Assembly (NCBI RefSeq): GCF_900103825.1 | Contig: NZ_FNIF01000036.1 | Location: 1-34,316, forward strand | Reading direction: 5' to 3' | Origin: Paenibacillus sp. yr247 | GTDB lineage: Bacteria; Bacillota; Bacilli; Paenibacillales; NBRC-103111 | DNA: 34,316 nucleotides | In this document: positions 16,454 through 24,422 of the stretch, in pieces | Layout of the letters: every line of letters starts with the position of its first letter | How positions within the stretch are numbered: position 1 is the first letter of the stretch | Position numbers and translations under genes: made by a program | Notes under the pieces: model-generated | The model's database searches: none | The model's input: only the letters and a program-made list of their open reading frames with translations | Told to the model about the DNA's origin: nothing

Positions 16454-17368
16454 CTAATCTGACATCCGCTGTGTGACAACAATATTTTTCAAAAGTATTC
16501 TCAAGTTTCCAGTGACACTTGTCTCCCCATTAAGTATCCGGAGCAGACTAGAAGCTTTCATTTTCGTTGAACCAGCATTTATACGTTTTATTAACTTTGT
16601 TCCGGGTGTGTTTAATCCATCCAAACCAGTAAAGTAGTATTTATAGCCCAACTGGTCGCCGATATCAATAAGAGCATTATTATATCTTCCATGAGGGAAA
16701 CAAAAAAGCTTTTCTTGAATCCCAAGCTTTTCTTGTATGATTTTTTCTGCCTCCGCAAGATCAGACTTTACCCGTTGTTTGTACTCTTCGTTGGTTTCCA
16801 TCCTGTTTTTTTCCTCTAAATAAATAGGATTCGTTAATGGGGAAATAGGTTTTCCATTTTGATCTATTGCAAAGTCATGCGATTTAAATGTGTGGGAATA
16901 AAAATCGAGACCGTCAGCCTTCATTTTTTTAATTTCGTCCCAATTCAAAAAAGGCGTTCCGGGATTCGTTCCTAAATAGCTGACGATAATAAAATTGGTT
17001 GCAGACATTTTCTGCTCTTTTAAGGCAGAATAAGCGTATTTGTAGAAAGATTCATATCCATCATCAAAAGTAATTACCACTGCGTCCGGAGGCACTGTGC
17101 TTTTACCATTAAGAAAATCAATAAAATCCTTCATGGAAATTACATGGTAATGATTCACCTTAAGTGCTTCTAGATGGCTTTTAAATGTCTCGGGTGTAAT
17201 TGTATAATCGGATGCGTTAGGATCAATATTGTGATATTCAAGCACGGCAACACGATTGCTATAGTGGTATCCACCAGTACCTTTATACCGATCATTTAAA
17301 ACTGAATAAATGAAGATCAAAGAAACAAAAGTTATAAAAAAGAATTTAAGCAAAGATTGTTTCGACAT
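16454..17368 (-). CDS. Membrane-anchored polysaccharide deacetylase (NodB homology)
   Basis: Role: metal-dependent removal of N-acetyl (or O-acetyl) groups from a cell-surface polysaccharide, outside the membrane. Seen: 304 residues; a hydrophobic anchor at about residues 7-24 with no cleavage motif. NodB motifs in order: EYHNID (about residue 45), the metal-binding ITFDDGYESF (about 100-109) and the H-x3-H motif SHTFKSHDF (about 158-166). The later FPHGRYNNALIDI matches the substrate-groove motif 3. The overall layout resembles the PgaB/IcaB-type deacetylases of Firmicutes. GGGGAC lies 9 nt before the ATG. It stands alone, with no biosynthesis genes adjacent, so its polymer is unknown. Confidence 0.9.
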   Translation of the reverse strand: MSKQSLLKFFFITFVSLIFIYSVLNDRYKGTGGYHYSNRVAVLEYHNIDPNASDYTITPETFKSHLEALKVNHYHVISMKDFIDFLNGKSTVPPDAVVITFDDGYESFYKYAYSALKEQKMSATNFIIVSYLGTNPGTPFLNWDEIKKMKADGLDFYSHTFKSHDFAIDQNGKPISPLTNPIYLEEKNRMETNEEYKQRVKSDLAEAEKIIQEKLGIQEKLFCFPHGRYNNALIDIGDQLGYKYYFTGLDGLNTPGTKLIKRINAGSTKMKASSLLRILNGETSVTGNLRILLKNIVVTQRMSD

Positions 17369-17590
17369 ATTGTGGCAGTCCCCATCTTTCTAGTTGGTTC
17401 TTGTTTTTGAATGCAGAGGACAGTGGTGTTTACTTTCGAACATATCATCGATCCACACAAACAATTTTTATTGTAATTCTTTACTTGGTTCAATTCAATT
17501 TTTGTGCAATCAGACTGCTTATTTCAAATATTGAAATCATCGGCGGCCTATTCCGCTAACGGAAAACGTTTGCTCAATACACACCTTAAA

Positions 17591-17615
17591 AGGCTGCCGG
17601 CATGATCGGCAGCCT
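17591..17615. repeat. Perfect 9-bp inverted repeat (hairpin)
   Basis: AGGCTGCCG (17591-17599) and CGGCAGCCT (17607-17615) flank a 7-nt loop. On the minus strand it is followed by a weak TTTAAGG tract and on the plus strand by no T tract, so it is at best a weak terminator. It lies about 220 bp upstream of the deacetylase gene. Confidence 0.45.
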
Positions 17616-17650
17616 AGCAGTTATATGTTAAAATAAGGAAATGTGAAATC

Positions 17651-17900
17651 TTGAATATCTATATAGTTAGACACTTAAGGCAGAAGGACAATAGCCAGAG
17701 TCCAATCTTACCGACGTTGGTTTAATTCAAGCCCAGAGACTCGCTTAATTTCTGCAGGATAAAAATTTAACGGGATTATATCTAGCCCTTTTGTAATAGC
17801 TTATCAATCAATTATTCCATTAGCAATGAACATATTGTCGGGTGACAAGAATATCGTCCGATTGCCAATAAAGTCATATTATATATATATCGAAGGGTAA
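17651..17900 (+). pseudogene. Decayed histidine phosphatase (phosphoglycerate mutase-like) gene
   Basis: Seen: a TTG-initiated frame reads NIYIVRHLRQKDNSQ, where RHL stands in place of the catalytic RHG. After a frameshift the next frame gives LTDVGLIQAQRLA, a stop, then FLQDKNLTG. A third frame continues SPFVIAYQSIIPLAMNIL. Put together these match, in order, the N-terminal catalytic motif, the LTxxGxxQA motif and the SPxxRAxQS motif of histidine phosphatases. At least two frameshifts and one in-frame stop make it non-functional. The downstream sequence to about 18050 is less clear. Confidence 0.65.
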
Positions 17901-18004
17901 TAAACTCCCATGAAAATTAAGAAGCTCTGGTTCTTAAGAAGTTACGCAATTGCTTGGTATCGAACCAACCGAATCAAATAACCTAGGTGATGTTGTTGTT
18001 AGAC

Positions 18005-18154
18005 CTAAGAATGACAAAGAACGACTGTATTGCCTTTAATGATTTGTGGAGGGACCTGGGTGCTTACCTTTGTTCCATTTAAAAATAGTTGGGTCAAATC
18101 AGCGGCGCTTGAAGTTGCTGGATGATGAAATAGAAGGAAGAGCGCCTTTTTCAT
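18005..18154 (-). pseudogene. Truncated stalk-domain (copper amine oxidase N-terminal-like) secreted protein
   Basis: Seen: MKKALFLLFHH begins a short signal-like stretch, followed by AADLTQLFLNGTKV and VPPQIIKGNTVV, the hallmark opening of stalk domains (normally continuing VPLR). Here the frame changes to LCHS and stops after about 49 residues, while full domains need about 90 and usually repeat. AGGTG lies close before the ATG. It appears to be the 5' end of a gene lost to frameshift or deletion. Confidence 0.45.
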
Positions 18155-18196
18155 TATGCACCTCATAGTTGTATTATTTTCGACAAATTCCAACAA

Positions 18197-18713
18197 TCAA
18201 TTAGATGCAGAATGATCGAAAAAGTTGTGATCCAAAATAGATAGATTTATAAATATTACGGTCCAAGATTGATGAGAGCTTTCCCTTGAGTTGAACCTCT
18301 AGTGGGTTTTGATCCGCAATCAGCGCAGCAAAGAATATGGCCATCATGATTTTTTGAGATAAGTTTCCCGTAGAGAGGATTTGGAGACGAAGGTGTCGAT
18401 AAAGGATATTGATTCCGTTAAGAGTATTAAAAATACCCGAGATCATGAAAAAACTGTGCCGATTTAGATCAGGTGGCAAGTATATCATTGAAATTTTGAA
18501 TCCAGGCTAAGTGACAAATAATCTAGTACCAATTTCTGAACGAAAAGAACAGGGAATAGTCATACGAGAAGCGAGAAGCCTGGTAGACGGTATGTGCGAA
18601 AACATATTGCAATATCAAAAGAAGGAGCGTCTGATCGGAACTATTTGGAGCAAGTGATACTTTAAGACAAGAGTAAACTTCTGGCTATGCTAAGAGCATA
18701 TTCCAGTAAAATA
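18197..18713. other. Gene-poor stretch with unassigned open frames
   Basis: A 95-codon frame on the minus strand (18488-18201) is open and contains a hydrophobic MMAIFFAALIAD segment, but it has no ribosome binding site that I can see and no recognisable motif. A short plus-strand frame at about 18514-18657 is rich in charged residues but also lacks a start signal. Given the decay on both sides, these are more likely remnants or chance frames than genes. Confidence 0.3.
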
Positions 18714-18748
18714 AATGTACTCTCAAAGTATGAACTTGAGAGTACATT
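18714..18748 (-). terminator. Intrinsic terminator of the znu operon
   Basis: AATGTACTCTCAA (18714-18726) and TTGAGAGTACATT (18736-18748) form a perfect 13-bp stem with a 9-nt loop. In the leftward direction the stem is followed by TATTTTA. It begins 7 bp past the znuB stop. Confidence 0.85.
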
Positions 18749-18754
18749 AAATAA

Positions 18755-19597
18755 TTATTTAGCAGTTTCGGGTTGAGGTGAGGGGGCGGCCTCTTTAACC
18801 TGTACTTTTTCTCTAAGATTGTGCCAGCCTAGTGCCGCAAAGTATAAGATTCCTTCAACAGCGGTAATGTAGAAACTGACAGGGGCATTCGAATAGTAAC
18901 CCAGTATAATTCCAGCCCAAACCCCCAGCACAGCTATGACTGAGGAGCAAATAATCATTTTGGGAACGGAATGAGTTAAGTATCTGGCAGCCGCGGCAGG
19001 TGTAGTCATGAGTGTGAAAACAAGAAGCGCCCCAACGATTTGAACGGCTTCCGCAACGGCTACGGATAACAAGAGCAGAAATCCAATGGAGATCAAACGT
19101 ATCGGCAGGCCAGCCGCCTGAGCTCCTAAAGGGTCAAATGAATCGAACTTTAGCATCCGGTAGCCAATGCAAAGAATGAGCAGTACGATTACCGCAAGAG
19201 CTGCTAATTCCCAAACATCTTGATAACTGATTCCGACTACACTACCGAAAAGCAACGAAAACATTGTACTCGCCTGTTTGGTGGATAAGGACAGAAATAG
19301 GATCCCGAGTCCCAGAAAAATGCTCAGTACAACGCTTATCGAGACATCACGGCGAAATACTTTAACTCCTAACTGTCCAACGGCGAGTGCGCTGCCTACA
19401 GTAAATAAAAGAAGCCCGGAAAGTGGATGCCAGCCCATATAAACGGCAAATGATGCTCCTGAAAAACCTATGTGCGAAAACGTATGGGCAATGAAGGAGA
19501 GGTTCCTCGCAATGACAAATACTCCGATTACCCCGCACATAATCGCTACAATCGTTCCAGCAACAAAGGCATGTTGCATAAAATCATAATGAAACAC
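18755..19597 (-). CDS. znuB: Zinc/metal ABC transporter permease (ZnuB/AdcB type)
   Basis: Role: membrane channel subunit of a high-affinity Zn(II) importer. Seen: 280 residues, about eight hydrophobic segments and the ABC-3 family marks AHTFSHIGFSGASFAVYMGW (about residues 37-56), GLPIRLISIGFLLLLSVAVA and VGALLVFTLMTTPAAAARYL (about 185-205). The usual family length is 260-290. Last gene of the leftward znuA-znuC-znuB run, 27 bp after znuC. Manganese systems share the fold, but the linked Zur-like regulator favours zinc. Confidence 0.92.
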   Translation of the reverse strand: MFHYDFMQHAFVAGTIVAIMCGVIGVFVIARNLSFIAHTFSHIGFSGASFAVYMGWHPLSGLLLFTVGSALAVGQLGVKVFRRDVSISVVLSIFLGLGILFLSLSTKQASTMFSLLFGSVVGISYQDVWELAALAVIVLLILCIGYRMLKFDSFDPLGAQAAGLPIRLISIGFLLLLSVAVAEAVQIVGALLVFTLMTTPAAAARYLTHSVPKMIICSSVIAVLGVWAGIILGYYSNAPVSFYITAVEGILYFAALGWHNLREKVQVKEAAPSPQPETAK

Positions 19598-19624
19598 GAA
19601 ACGTTACCTCCTTCTAAGCAGAAA

Positions 19625-20428
19625 CTACTGAGCTTCTCCATGGAAACAGATTGGCGGAACGGTATCTTTACCCGTAGAAACTACCAGCAGTTTGGACCCC
19701 ATCTTCATGATTTCTACTGAGTTCCCGTAGAGCTTGCTCAGTACTTCAGGCTGCATGACTTCTTCCACAGTCCCAACCGCATAATGTCCATGAGTTAAAT
19801 AAAGAATCCGGTGTGCGTATCTTGCAATCAAGTTAATATCATGACTGATGAACATCACGCTAACTCCACGTTCCCGGCAAATCCTAGCTACAACCGAAGC
19901 CATATGTTCTTGAGCGCCAGGATCCAAGTTGGAAGTCGGTTCATCCAGCAAGAGTATTTGAGGATTCCTTACCAGGGCTTGGGCTAAAAAAATACGTTGT
20001 TTTTCTCCGCCTGAGCATTTTCCTACCGACTTATTGGCTAAATGGTAGGAATCCGTTAGTCGCATCGCTTCTGCAACAATTTTTTTATCGTTTGCAGTTG
20101 ACCATGGACGGAATTTGTGAGGCAAACCCATAAGAACGAAATCCCAAGCAGTCATTGGAGTTTCAGGATCAATTTGGCGAGATTGTGGAACATAGCCAAT
20201 TACTGAAGAGGGTGTTACCGATTGATGATTGCTATTCCTGAATTGCACATCACCGCTTTGAGGTTTAATCATATCCAAAAGCACTCGAAATAATGTAGTT
20301 TTTCCCGCGCCATTTGGTCCGATAATTCCCAGAAATTCTCCCGGTTGCAAGGCAAAGGATACATGGTTCAAAATTTGTTGTCCGCCAAGATGTACGCTGA
20401 CATCCTCAATCAAAACTTCACAGCCCAT
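19625..20428 (-). CDS. znuC: Zinc/metal ABC transporter ATP-binding protein (ZnuC/AdcC type)
   Basis: Role: ATPase that drives the importer. Seen: 267 residues with Walker A GPNGAGKTTL (about 36-45), Q-loop VPQSRQID, signature CSGGEKQRIFLAQAL, Walker B ILLLDEPTSNLD and the H-loop histidine in MFISHDIN. All catalytic residues are present. It begins about 118 bp after znuA, past a hairpin at 20499-20513 that could weaken readthrough. A TACAAT-like -10 just after that hairpin may provide separate transcription, but no good -35 is evident. Confidence 0.94.
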   Translation of the reverse strand: MGCEVLIEDVSVHLGGQQILNHVSFALQPGEFLGIIGPNGAGKTTLFRVLLDMIKPQSGDVQFRNSNHQSVTPSSVIGYVPQSRQIDPETPMTAWDFVLMGLPHKFRPWSTANDKKIVAEAMRLTDSYHLANKSVGKCSGGEKQRIFLAQALVRNPQILLLDEPTSNLDPGAQEHMASVVARICRERGVSVMFISHDINLIARYAHRILYLTHGHYAVGTVEEVMQPEVLSKLYGNSVEIMKMGSKLLVVSTGKDTVPPICFHGEAQ

Positions 20429-20482
20429 TTAGATCTACCATCCTCTGAAATTAAAGACTTGTTTATTATTGTATCACTATTT

Positions 20483-20513
20483 AGAGAAAAAAAAGAACTC
20501 TCTCGCTGAGAGA
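20483..20513 (-). terminator. Hairpin with T tract between znuA and znuC (attenuator or partial terminator)
   Basis: In the leftward direction TCTCTC and GAGAGA (20508-20513 and 20499-20504) enclose a 3-nt loop and are followed by GTTCTTTTTTTT. The stem is only 6-7 bp, so termination may be partial. That would give more binding protein than membrane and ATPase subunits, a common arrangement for ABC importers. Confidence 0.55.
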
Positions 20514-20546
20514 AAGTTTAATTAAGTGTGTTTATAATTTCGATTT

Positions 20547-21536
20547 TTATTTTACACCAATAGCATTTTTGACTTCGTTTAATTGATCAGTCATCCACTG
20601 TACGTAATTTTTTCCTTGCGGTTCTGTTTCTGTAACATGAACGATAGGGATTCCATTCTTAGCAGCCAGGTCAACCATATTTTTTACAGTGGGGCTATCC
20701 ACTTGAGTATTCTGAACGAAGAATTTAATTTTTTTCTCTTTAATGTCATTTTGTAACGCGGCGATATCTCCTGGACCGGGATCTGCTTCTTCTTCAATCG
20801 CTTTGGCGAACTTAGGATTTACAGCTTTGAAATTTAGAGCCTCAGACATATATTCAAACACCGGTTCTGAAACGGCTATAGGTGATGGTGAGGACTGCTT
20901 GAGTTTTTGAACCAAGTCACTTAATGGTGCCAAGTTGGTTTTGTAGTCCTGGGCTCTCTTTTTAAAGGCGTCTGCTTGACTTGGGTCGACTTTGGCTAGC
21001 TTATCTGCAAGTGCATCTGCAAGTTTTGGCATACTAGTGGGATCATACCATACATGAGGGTTATCTCCGTCTTTTTTACCGAGGAGCTCGCTTCCGACTT
21101 CGATGATAGTTTTAGAACTGGAGGAGGAGCTTGCTTTCAGAAGTTTATCCATCCATGTATCATAACCGACTCCCACATAAACAACGAACTGAGCATCGTT
21201 CACAGCTTTTGATGTATCAGCTGTAGGTTCGAAAGCATGTGGATCCGCATCAGGATTATTGATAATGGAGGCAACTTCCACACGATCTCCACCTATGGCA
21301 GCTGCAACCTCACCTAAGAAATTTTCAGCAGCAACGACCTTGATTTTAGTTGCAGGCGTTGGGGTATTTGCGGTTGTAGAAGCTGTATTGGAATTTTCAG
21401 TAGGCGTACTGCTTGGTTTTGCAGCCTCACTAGGTTTGGATGAATTCCCGCATCCTGATACTAACAAAGACAAGGAAAAGGCAGCGGTTAAGTAAGTTAT
21501 AGTCTTGCGAGTATAAGCAGTGTCTCTGGTTTTCAT
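20547..21536 (-). CDS. znuA: Metal (zinc) ABC transporter substrate-binding lipoprotein
   Basis: Role: captures Zn(II) outside the membrane for ZnuBC. Seen: 329 residues, lipobox LVSGC at about residues 25-29, then a Ser/Thr/Pro-rich linker. Cluster A-I folds are shown by KIKVVAAENFLGEVAAAIGG, NPDADPHAFEPT (first metal His) and NPHVWYDPTSMPKLADAL (second His). At the place where typical ZnuA proteins have a third His the sequence is AVSEPVFEYMSEALNF, with Glu instead, and the usual His-rich loop is absent (only a Ser-rich ASSSSSSKT). This variant is seen in a subgroup of Gram-positive metal-binding proteins. GAGAGG precedes the ATG by 9 nt. Confidence 0.92.
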   Translation of the reverse strand: MKTRDTAYTRKTITYLTAAFSLSLLVSGCGNSSKPSEAAKPSSTPTENSNTASTTANTPTPATKIKVVAAENFLGEVAAAIGGDRVEVASIINNPDADPHAFEPTADTSKAVNDAQFVVYVGVGYDTWMDKLLKASSSSSSKTIIEVGSELLGKKDGDNPHVWYDPTSMPKLADALADKLAKVDPSQADAFKKRAQDYKTNLAPLSDLVQKLKQSSPSPIAVSEPVFEYMSEALNFKAVNPKFAKAIEEEADPGPGDIAALQNDIKEKKIKFFVQNTQVDSPTVKNMVDLAAKNGIPIVHVTETEPQGKNYVQWMTDQLNEVKNAIGVK

Positions 21537-21613
21537 CTCATTATTCCTCTCCCAAAATATATCTGTTTAAGTATGTAACCATGATATAATAGTAAAAGTT
21601 ACGAATATCTATA

Positions 21614-21642
21614 ATAGTAATCTTTATCATTATGGCTGTCAA
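21614..21642 (-). promoter_or_regulatory. znuA promoter with AT-rich repeat, possible Zur target
   Basis: On the minus strand TTGACA (21642-21637), a 17-bp spacer and TACTAT (21619-21614) fit sigma-A. The region carries three copies of ATAGTAA in direct orientation on the plus strand (about 21590, 21614 and 21645) and a GTTACGA half-site at about 21598. The latter resembles one arm of the Bacillus Zur box. A complete 7-1-7 Zur palindrome is not visible, so regulation by the divergent Fur-family gene is inferred from position. Confidence 0.55.
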
Positions 21643-21707
21643 GATAGTAATTTTTATTAATAAGAGTTTGAATAAGTCGGTTAAGTTGGGTGGAGAACCC
21701 AGTACTG

Positions 21708-21735
21708 TTGACATAAAAGCGTGATATCTTACACT
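21708..21735 (+). promoter_or_regulatory. Promoter of the Zur-like regulator
   Basis: TTGACA (21708-21713), a 16-bp spacer and TACACT (21730-21735) lie about 38 bp upstream of the start at 21774. It points away from the znuA promoter, so both share a short divergent control region. Confidence 0.6.
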
Positions 21736-21773
21736 ATGAACATAAATAAGATTGCTTCCGAGGGCTAATGAAT

Positions 21774-22211
21774 ATGACCGATGCATTTACTTTGCAAAAT
21801 ATGCTCGATTCTATGGTTAAAAAAGGCTGGCGAATAACAGAGCAACGTCGTAGACTTGCAGAACTTTTTGCTAAATCAGAAGGATATTTATCACCCAAAG
21901 ATGTATACGAGTATTTGCGCGAGGATTATCCGGGTGTCAGTTTTGACACCGTTTATCGTAATTTACGTTTATTGAGCGAGATGGGCGTATTAGAGCAGTT
22001 TTATTTTCTGGAAAGCGGATTGAAATTTAAAGCTAATTGCACAACGCACCATCATCACCATCTAATCTGTGTGAATTGTGAAAAGACAGTAACCTTTGAT
22101 TATTGTCCTATGTGGAACGTTCAGGGACTGCCTGGAAATTTCGATATCGTCAATCATCGGTTTGAGATTTATGGAATTTGTGAAGAGTGTAAAACAGAGG
22201 AACTCAGTTAA
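21774..22211 (+). CDS. zur: Fur-family metalloregulator, probable Zur
   Basis: Role: zinc-responsive repressor. Seen: 145 residues, the normal Fur length. The winged-helix part includes KKGWRITEQRRRLAELF, YLSPKDVYEYLREDYPG and FDTVYRNLRLLSEMGVLEQF. The metal site has a run of five histidines (TTHHHHHLICVNCEKTV), and a structural zinc site is formed by two CxxC pairs (CVNC and CEEC). Start: ATG 21774 is 9 nt after GAGGG; ATG 21768, two codons upstream, is only 3 nt from it. Divergent from znuACB, which strongly suggests control of zinc uptake rather than iron, although Fur or PerR roles cannot be excluded by reading alone. Confidence 0.88.
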   Translation: MTDAFTLQNMLDSMVKKGWRITEQRRRLAELFAKSEGYLSPKDVYEYLREDYPGVSFDTVYRNLRLLSEMGVLEQFYFLESGLKFKANCTTHHHHHLICVNCEKTVTFDYCPMWNVQGLPGNFDIVNHRFEIYGICEECKTEELS

Positions 22212-22230
22212 AGTTGCTGAACGGAAATAA

Positions 22231-22268
22231 GAAAAAGGGTAGATGGAAAAGTCCATCTGCCCTTTTTC
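22231..22268. terminator. Bidirectional intrinsic terminator between zur and the ycgQ-like gene
   Basis: GAAAAAGGGTAGATGGA (22231-22247) pairs with TCCATCTGCCCTTTTTC (22252-22268), a 17-bp stem with one G-T wobble and a 4-nt loop. A and T tracts serve both convergent genes, whose stops are 20 and 8 bp away. Confidence 0.92.
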
Positions 22269-22275
22269 TTATTTT

Positions 22276-23349
22276 CTATTCATTTTTATTTAGTTCAGGT
22301 AACGGATCAAAGTTAGGATACACATACGGTGACTTTGGACTTGGAATTTTCTCGATTTTTGTAGCGTGAATTTTAAAAATGTCGTTATCATTATAATTCC
22401 CTTTTTCAATTGTACCCGTAACTTTGACCCAAGAGTCTTTAGCTAAATTATTTGCTGTCGGAAATTCGGTAAGTACACCATAAGGGGAGGCATCTGCAGA
22501 ACAACAGGATACAGCAAATCTGCCAACAATGATTTGATTGGTTTTTAATTCCTTTTCCCTGTATACAAAACCGGTTAATTCAATTTTTTTACCAATAAAA
22601 TTTTCTTTGAACAGGTCAATTGTCGATAAGACTTCCATATAAATTTCCGGTTTAACTGTGATAAGATCCCTTTTGTATAGAATCAATCCCATTTTAGAGA
22701 AGTCTTCCGAAAATTCATCAGGCGCTTTAAACATTTTCTGCAACTGCTCGTCAGAAGGCGCTGATGTGACTGTGTTATCCGATTGAGTTGTTTGACTTTT
22801 GGTTGCACTGGCCTCAGATCCTGATTGATTGGATTCCTTAACGGGTGAAGGCTCGATTGTTGGTATTGGCGTTGGAGAAGATAAAGTACTTGCAGTTGTT
22901 TGTTGAACACTGTTATCTAATGAAACAGTTGATGCCGCTAATTGTTTCGTAATGTTTTTTGCTGCAACACTTGTAGTGAGATTCATGCCTTTTTTATCAG
23001 CCAATGAGCTGCTCATAGCCGTACTTGGTAATAAAAATCCTAAACATAAAGGTAGTATAAACAAACTGTAAGCTATCGTATTTTTAACAGGTGATTTAGA
23101 TGGGGGATGTTCGCAACCACATGAAGAAGCAGAATTTTTACCCCAGATCGAATTTATGCCGAGATATACCTGATAAATGGCTATTGCATAAAGCAAAATA
23201 CTTGAGTATTCGACATATTTTTGCATGTGAGGAGCGATATAGAAAATCAAACTATCTGTTTTAACAAGGTATACAATCAACATTGCAAATCCTAATAAAA
23301 TGATTGCACGAAGAAAGTAATGTGAGGTTTTTGTGTGACTATGTTCCAT
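22276..23349 (-). CDS. TIGR03943/DUF1980 family membrane protein (YcgQ-like)
   Basis: Seen: 357 residues from ATG 23349, which has AAGGAG 9 nt upstream; an extension to 23403 lacks an RBS. The N-terminal half has His-containing MEHSHTKTSHYF, then hydrophobic helices at about residues 11-28, 33-65 and 90-110, with a CGC motif (SSCGCEHPP) between. A low-complexity Ser/Thr/Pro linker follows. The soluble C-terminal part has KKIELTGFVYREKE, IVGRFAVSCCSADASPYG and WVKVTGTIEKG, the OB-like DUF1980 domain. Known: this family is almost always paired with a DUF318 permease, as here, and in several bacteria the pair is linked with metal homeostasis. Its biochemical role is not established. Confidence 0.85.
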   Translation of the reverse strand: MEHSHTKTSHYFLRAIILLGFAMLIVYLVKTDSLIFYIAPHMQKYVEYSSILLYAIAIYQVYLGINSIWGKNSASSCGCEHPPSKSPVKNTIAYSLFILPLCLGFLLPSTAMSSSLADKKGMNLTTSVAAKNITKQLAASTVSLDNSVQQTTASTLSSPTPIPTIEPSPVKESNQSGSEASATKSQTTQSDNTVTSAPSDEQLQKMFKAPDEFSEDFSKMGLILYKRDLITVKPEIYMEVLSTIDLFKENFIGKKIELTGFVYREKELKTNQIIVGRFAVSCCSADASPYGVLTEFPTANNLAKDSWVKVTGTIEKGNYNDNDIFKIHATKIEKIPSPKSPYVYPNFDPLPELNKNE

Positions 23350-23411
23350 GTTAACTCTCCTTAGAGTTTTAGTAAGAAAAACTGGCTTCGTAGGCATTAG
23401 CAATACTTAAA

Positions 23412-24422
23412 TTAAAAGTAAAAATGTTCAATAATCATAGACCCGGCAAGTGTGAATACTGCAATAAGTAGGCTGAGCACCAAAACAAATTTTTTCTTGA
23501 AAACAGAGAGAAGCATAAGTGTACTTTTGAAATCAAGCATAGGTCCTACAACCATGAAAGTAAGCAACGATCCTTTTGAGAAAGTATTCAGAAAAGAAGA
23601 GGCCACAAATGCATCAGAAGTAGAACATAGTGATAAAATATAAGCAAATCCCATCATGAAAAGGTGAGAAATAATAGCGCCATGACCAATGGAAACAAGA
23701 CTTTCACGTACAACAAAGGTTTGAATGAGTGCAGTCAGCATGGCGCCAAACATGAGAAATTTCCCCATTTCAAAAAATTCCTCAGCTGCATGTGAGAGCA
23801 TAGATGATAATTTATTATGATTATGGTCATGATCATGTTCATGACTTGAACCAATGACGTGAAAACTGGACAAACTTCGCTTTAATGGACTCTTTTTTAT
23901 GGTTTTATATAAGATAAGACCAATGAAGCTTGCGACAATAAAGGCGAGTCCCATTCGTGCATATAAAAGGTCGGGATGTGTGCGAAAAGCCATAAATGTT
24001 GCAGCGTAAACGACCGGGTTAATGATAGGTCCAGTCAAAATAAATACCACCGCGACATAAACCGGCATTCCTTTTTGAATAAGCCTCCTGACAACAGGTA
24101 TCATTCCACACTCACATACGGGAAAAATAATTCCAAGTAGGCAAGCAAATATGATTCCTAAAATTGGATTTCGAGGAATCAAGCGTTGTATAAGCTTTTC
24201 AGAAACAAAGACTTGCAGGATTGAAGATAGAACAACGCCAAGCAGAACAAACGGAATTGCTTCTAAAATAATACTGATAAACATCGTTTTAAAGGTCTGA
24301 AGCGTATTAGATTCCAAAAGAGAAGGGATCCGAATGTTATTATGTAAAAAAATATAGAGAAGAAAAAGAACGCTAATTGTGAAAATTACATTTCTGCTCC
24401 ACCTAATCAAAGATATTTGCAT
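23412..24422 (-). CDS. Permease of the DUF318/YraQ family (YcgR-like)
   Basis: Seen: 336 residues with about eight to ten membrane helices. Family marks: EAIPFVLLGVVLSSILQVFV (about 55-74), IFPVCECGMIPVVRRLIQKG (cysteines about 102-104), FILTGPIINPVVYAATFMAF and, in the second half, LCSTSDAFVASSFL with MVVGPMLDFKS. A cytoplasmic loop near residue 192 reads SHEHDHDHNHNK, a probable metal-binding stretch. AGGAG lies 9 nt before the ATG. The partner gene follows 62 bp downstream. Next to a Zur/Znu locus, a role in zinc or other metal traffic is a reasonable inference. Confidence 0.88.
   Translation of the reverse strand: MQISLIRWSRNVIFTISVLFLLYIFLHNNIRIPSLLESNTLQTFKTMFISIILEAIPFVLLGVVLSSILQVFVSEKLIQRLIPRNPILGIIFACLLGIIFPVCECGMIPVVRRLIQKGMPVYVAVVFILTGPIINPVVYAATFMAFRTHPDLLYARMGLAFIVASFIGLILYKTIKKSPLKRSLSSFHVIGSSHEHDHDHNHNKLSSMLSHAAEEFFEMGKFLMFGAMLTALIQTFVVRESLVSIGHGAIISHLFMMGFAYILSLCSTSDAFVASSFLNTFSKGSLLTFMVVGPMLDFKSTLMLLSVFKKKFVLVLSLLIAVFTLAGSMIIEHFYF

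Noticed and set aside
17561..17576. GGAAAACGTTTGCTCA as a catabolite-responsive element for the deacetylase gene
   Set aside because: It deviates at several consensus positions, lies about 200 bp upstream and no promoter overlaps it, so the match may be chance.
18201..18488. 95-codon leftward open frame with a hydrophobic segment
   Set aside because: No ribosome binding site, no recognised motif, and located in a decayed stretch. I noted it in the gap entry rather than as a gene.
21541..21786. 81-codon leftward open frame over the znuA/zur control region
   Set aside because: It covers two divergent promoters, has an AT-driven Ile/Tyr-rich translation and overlaps the zur start.
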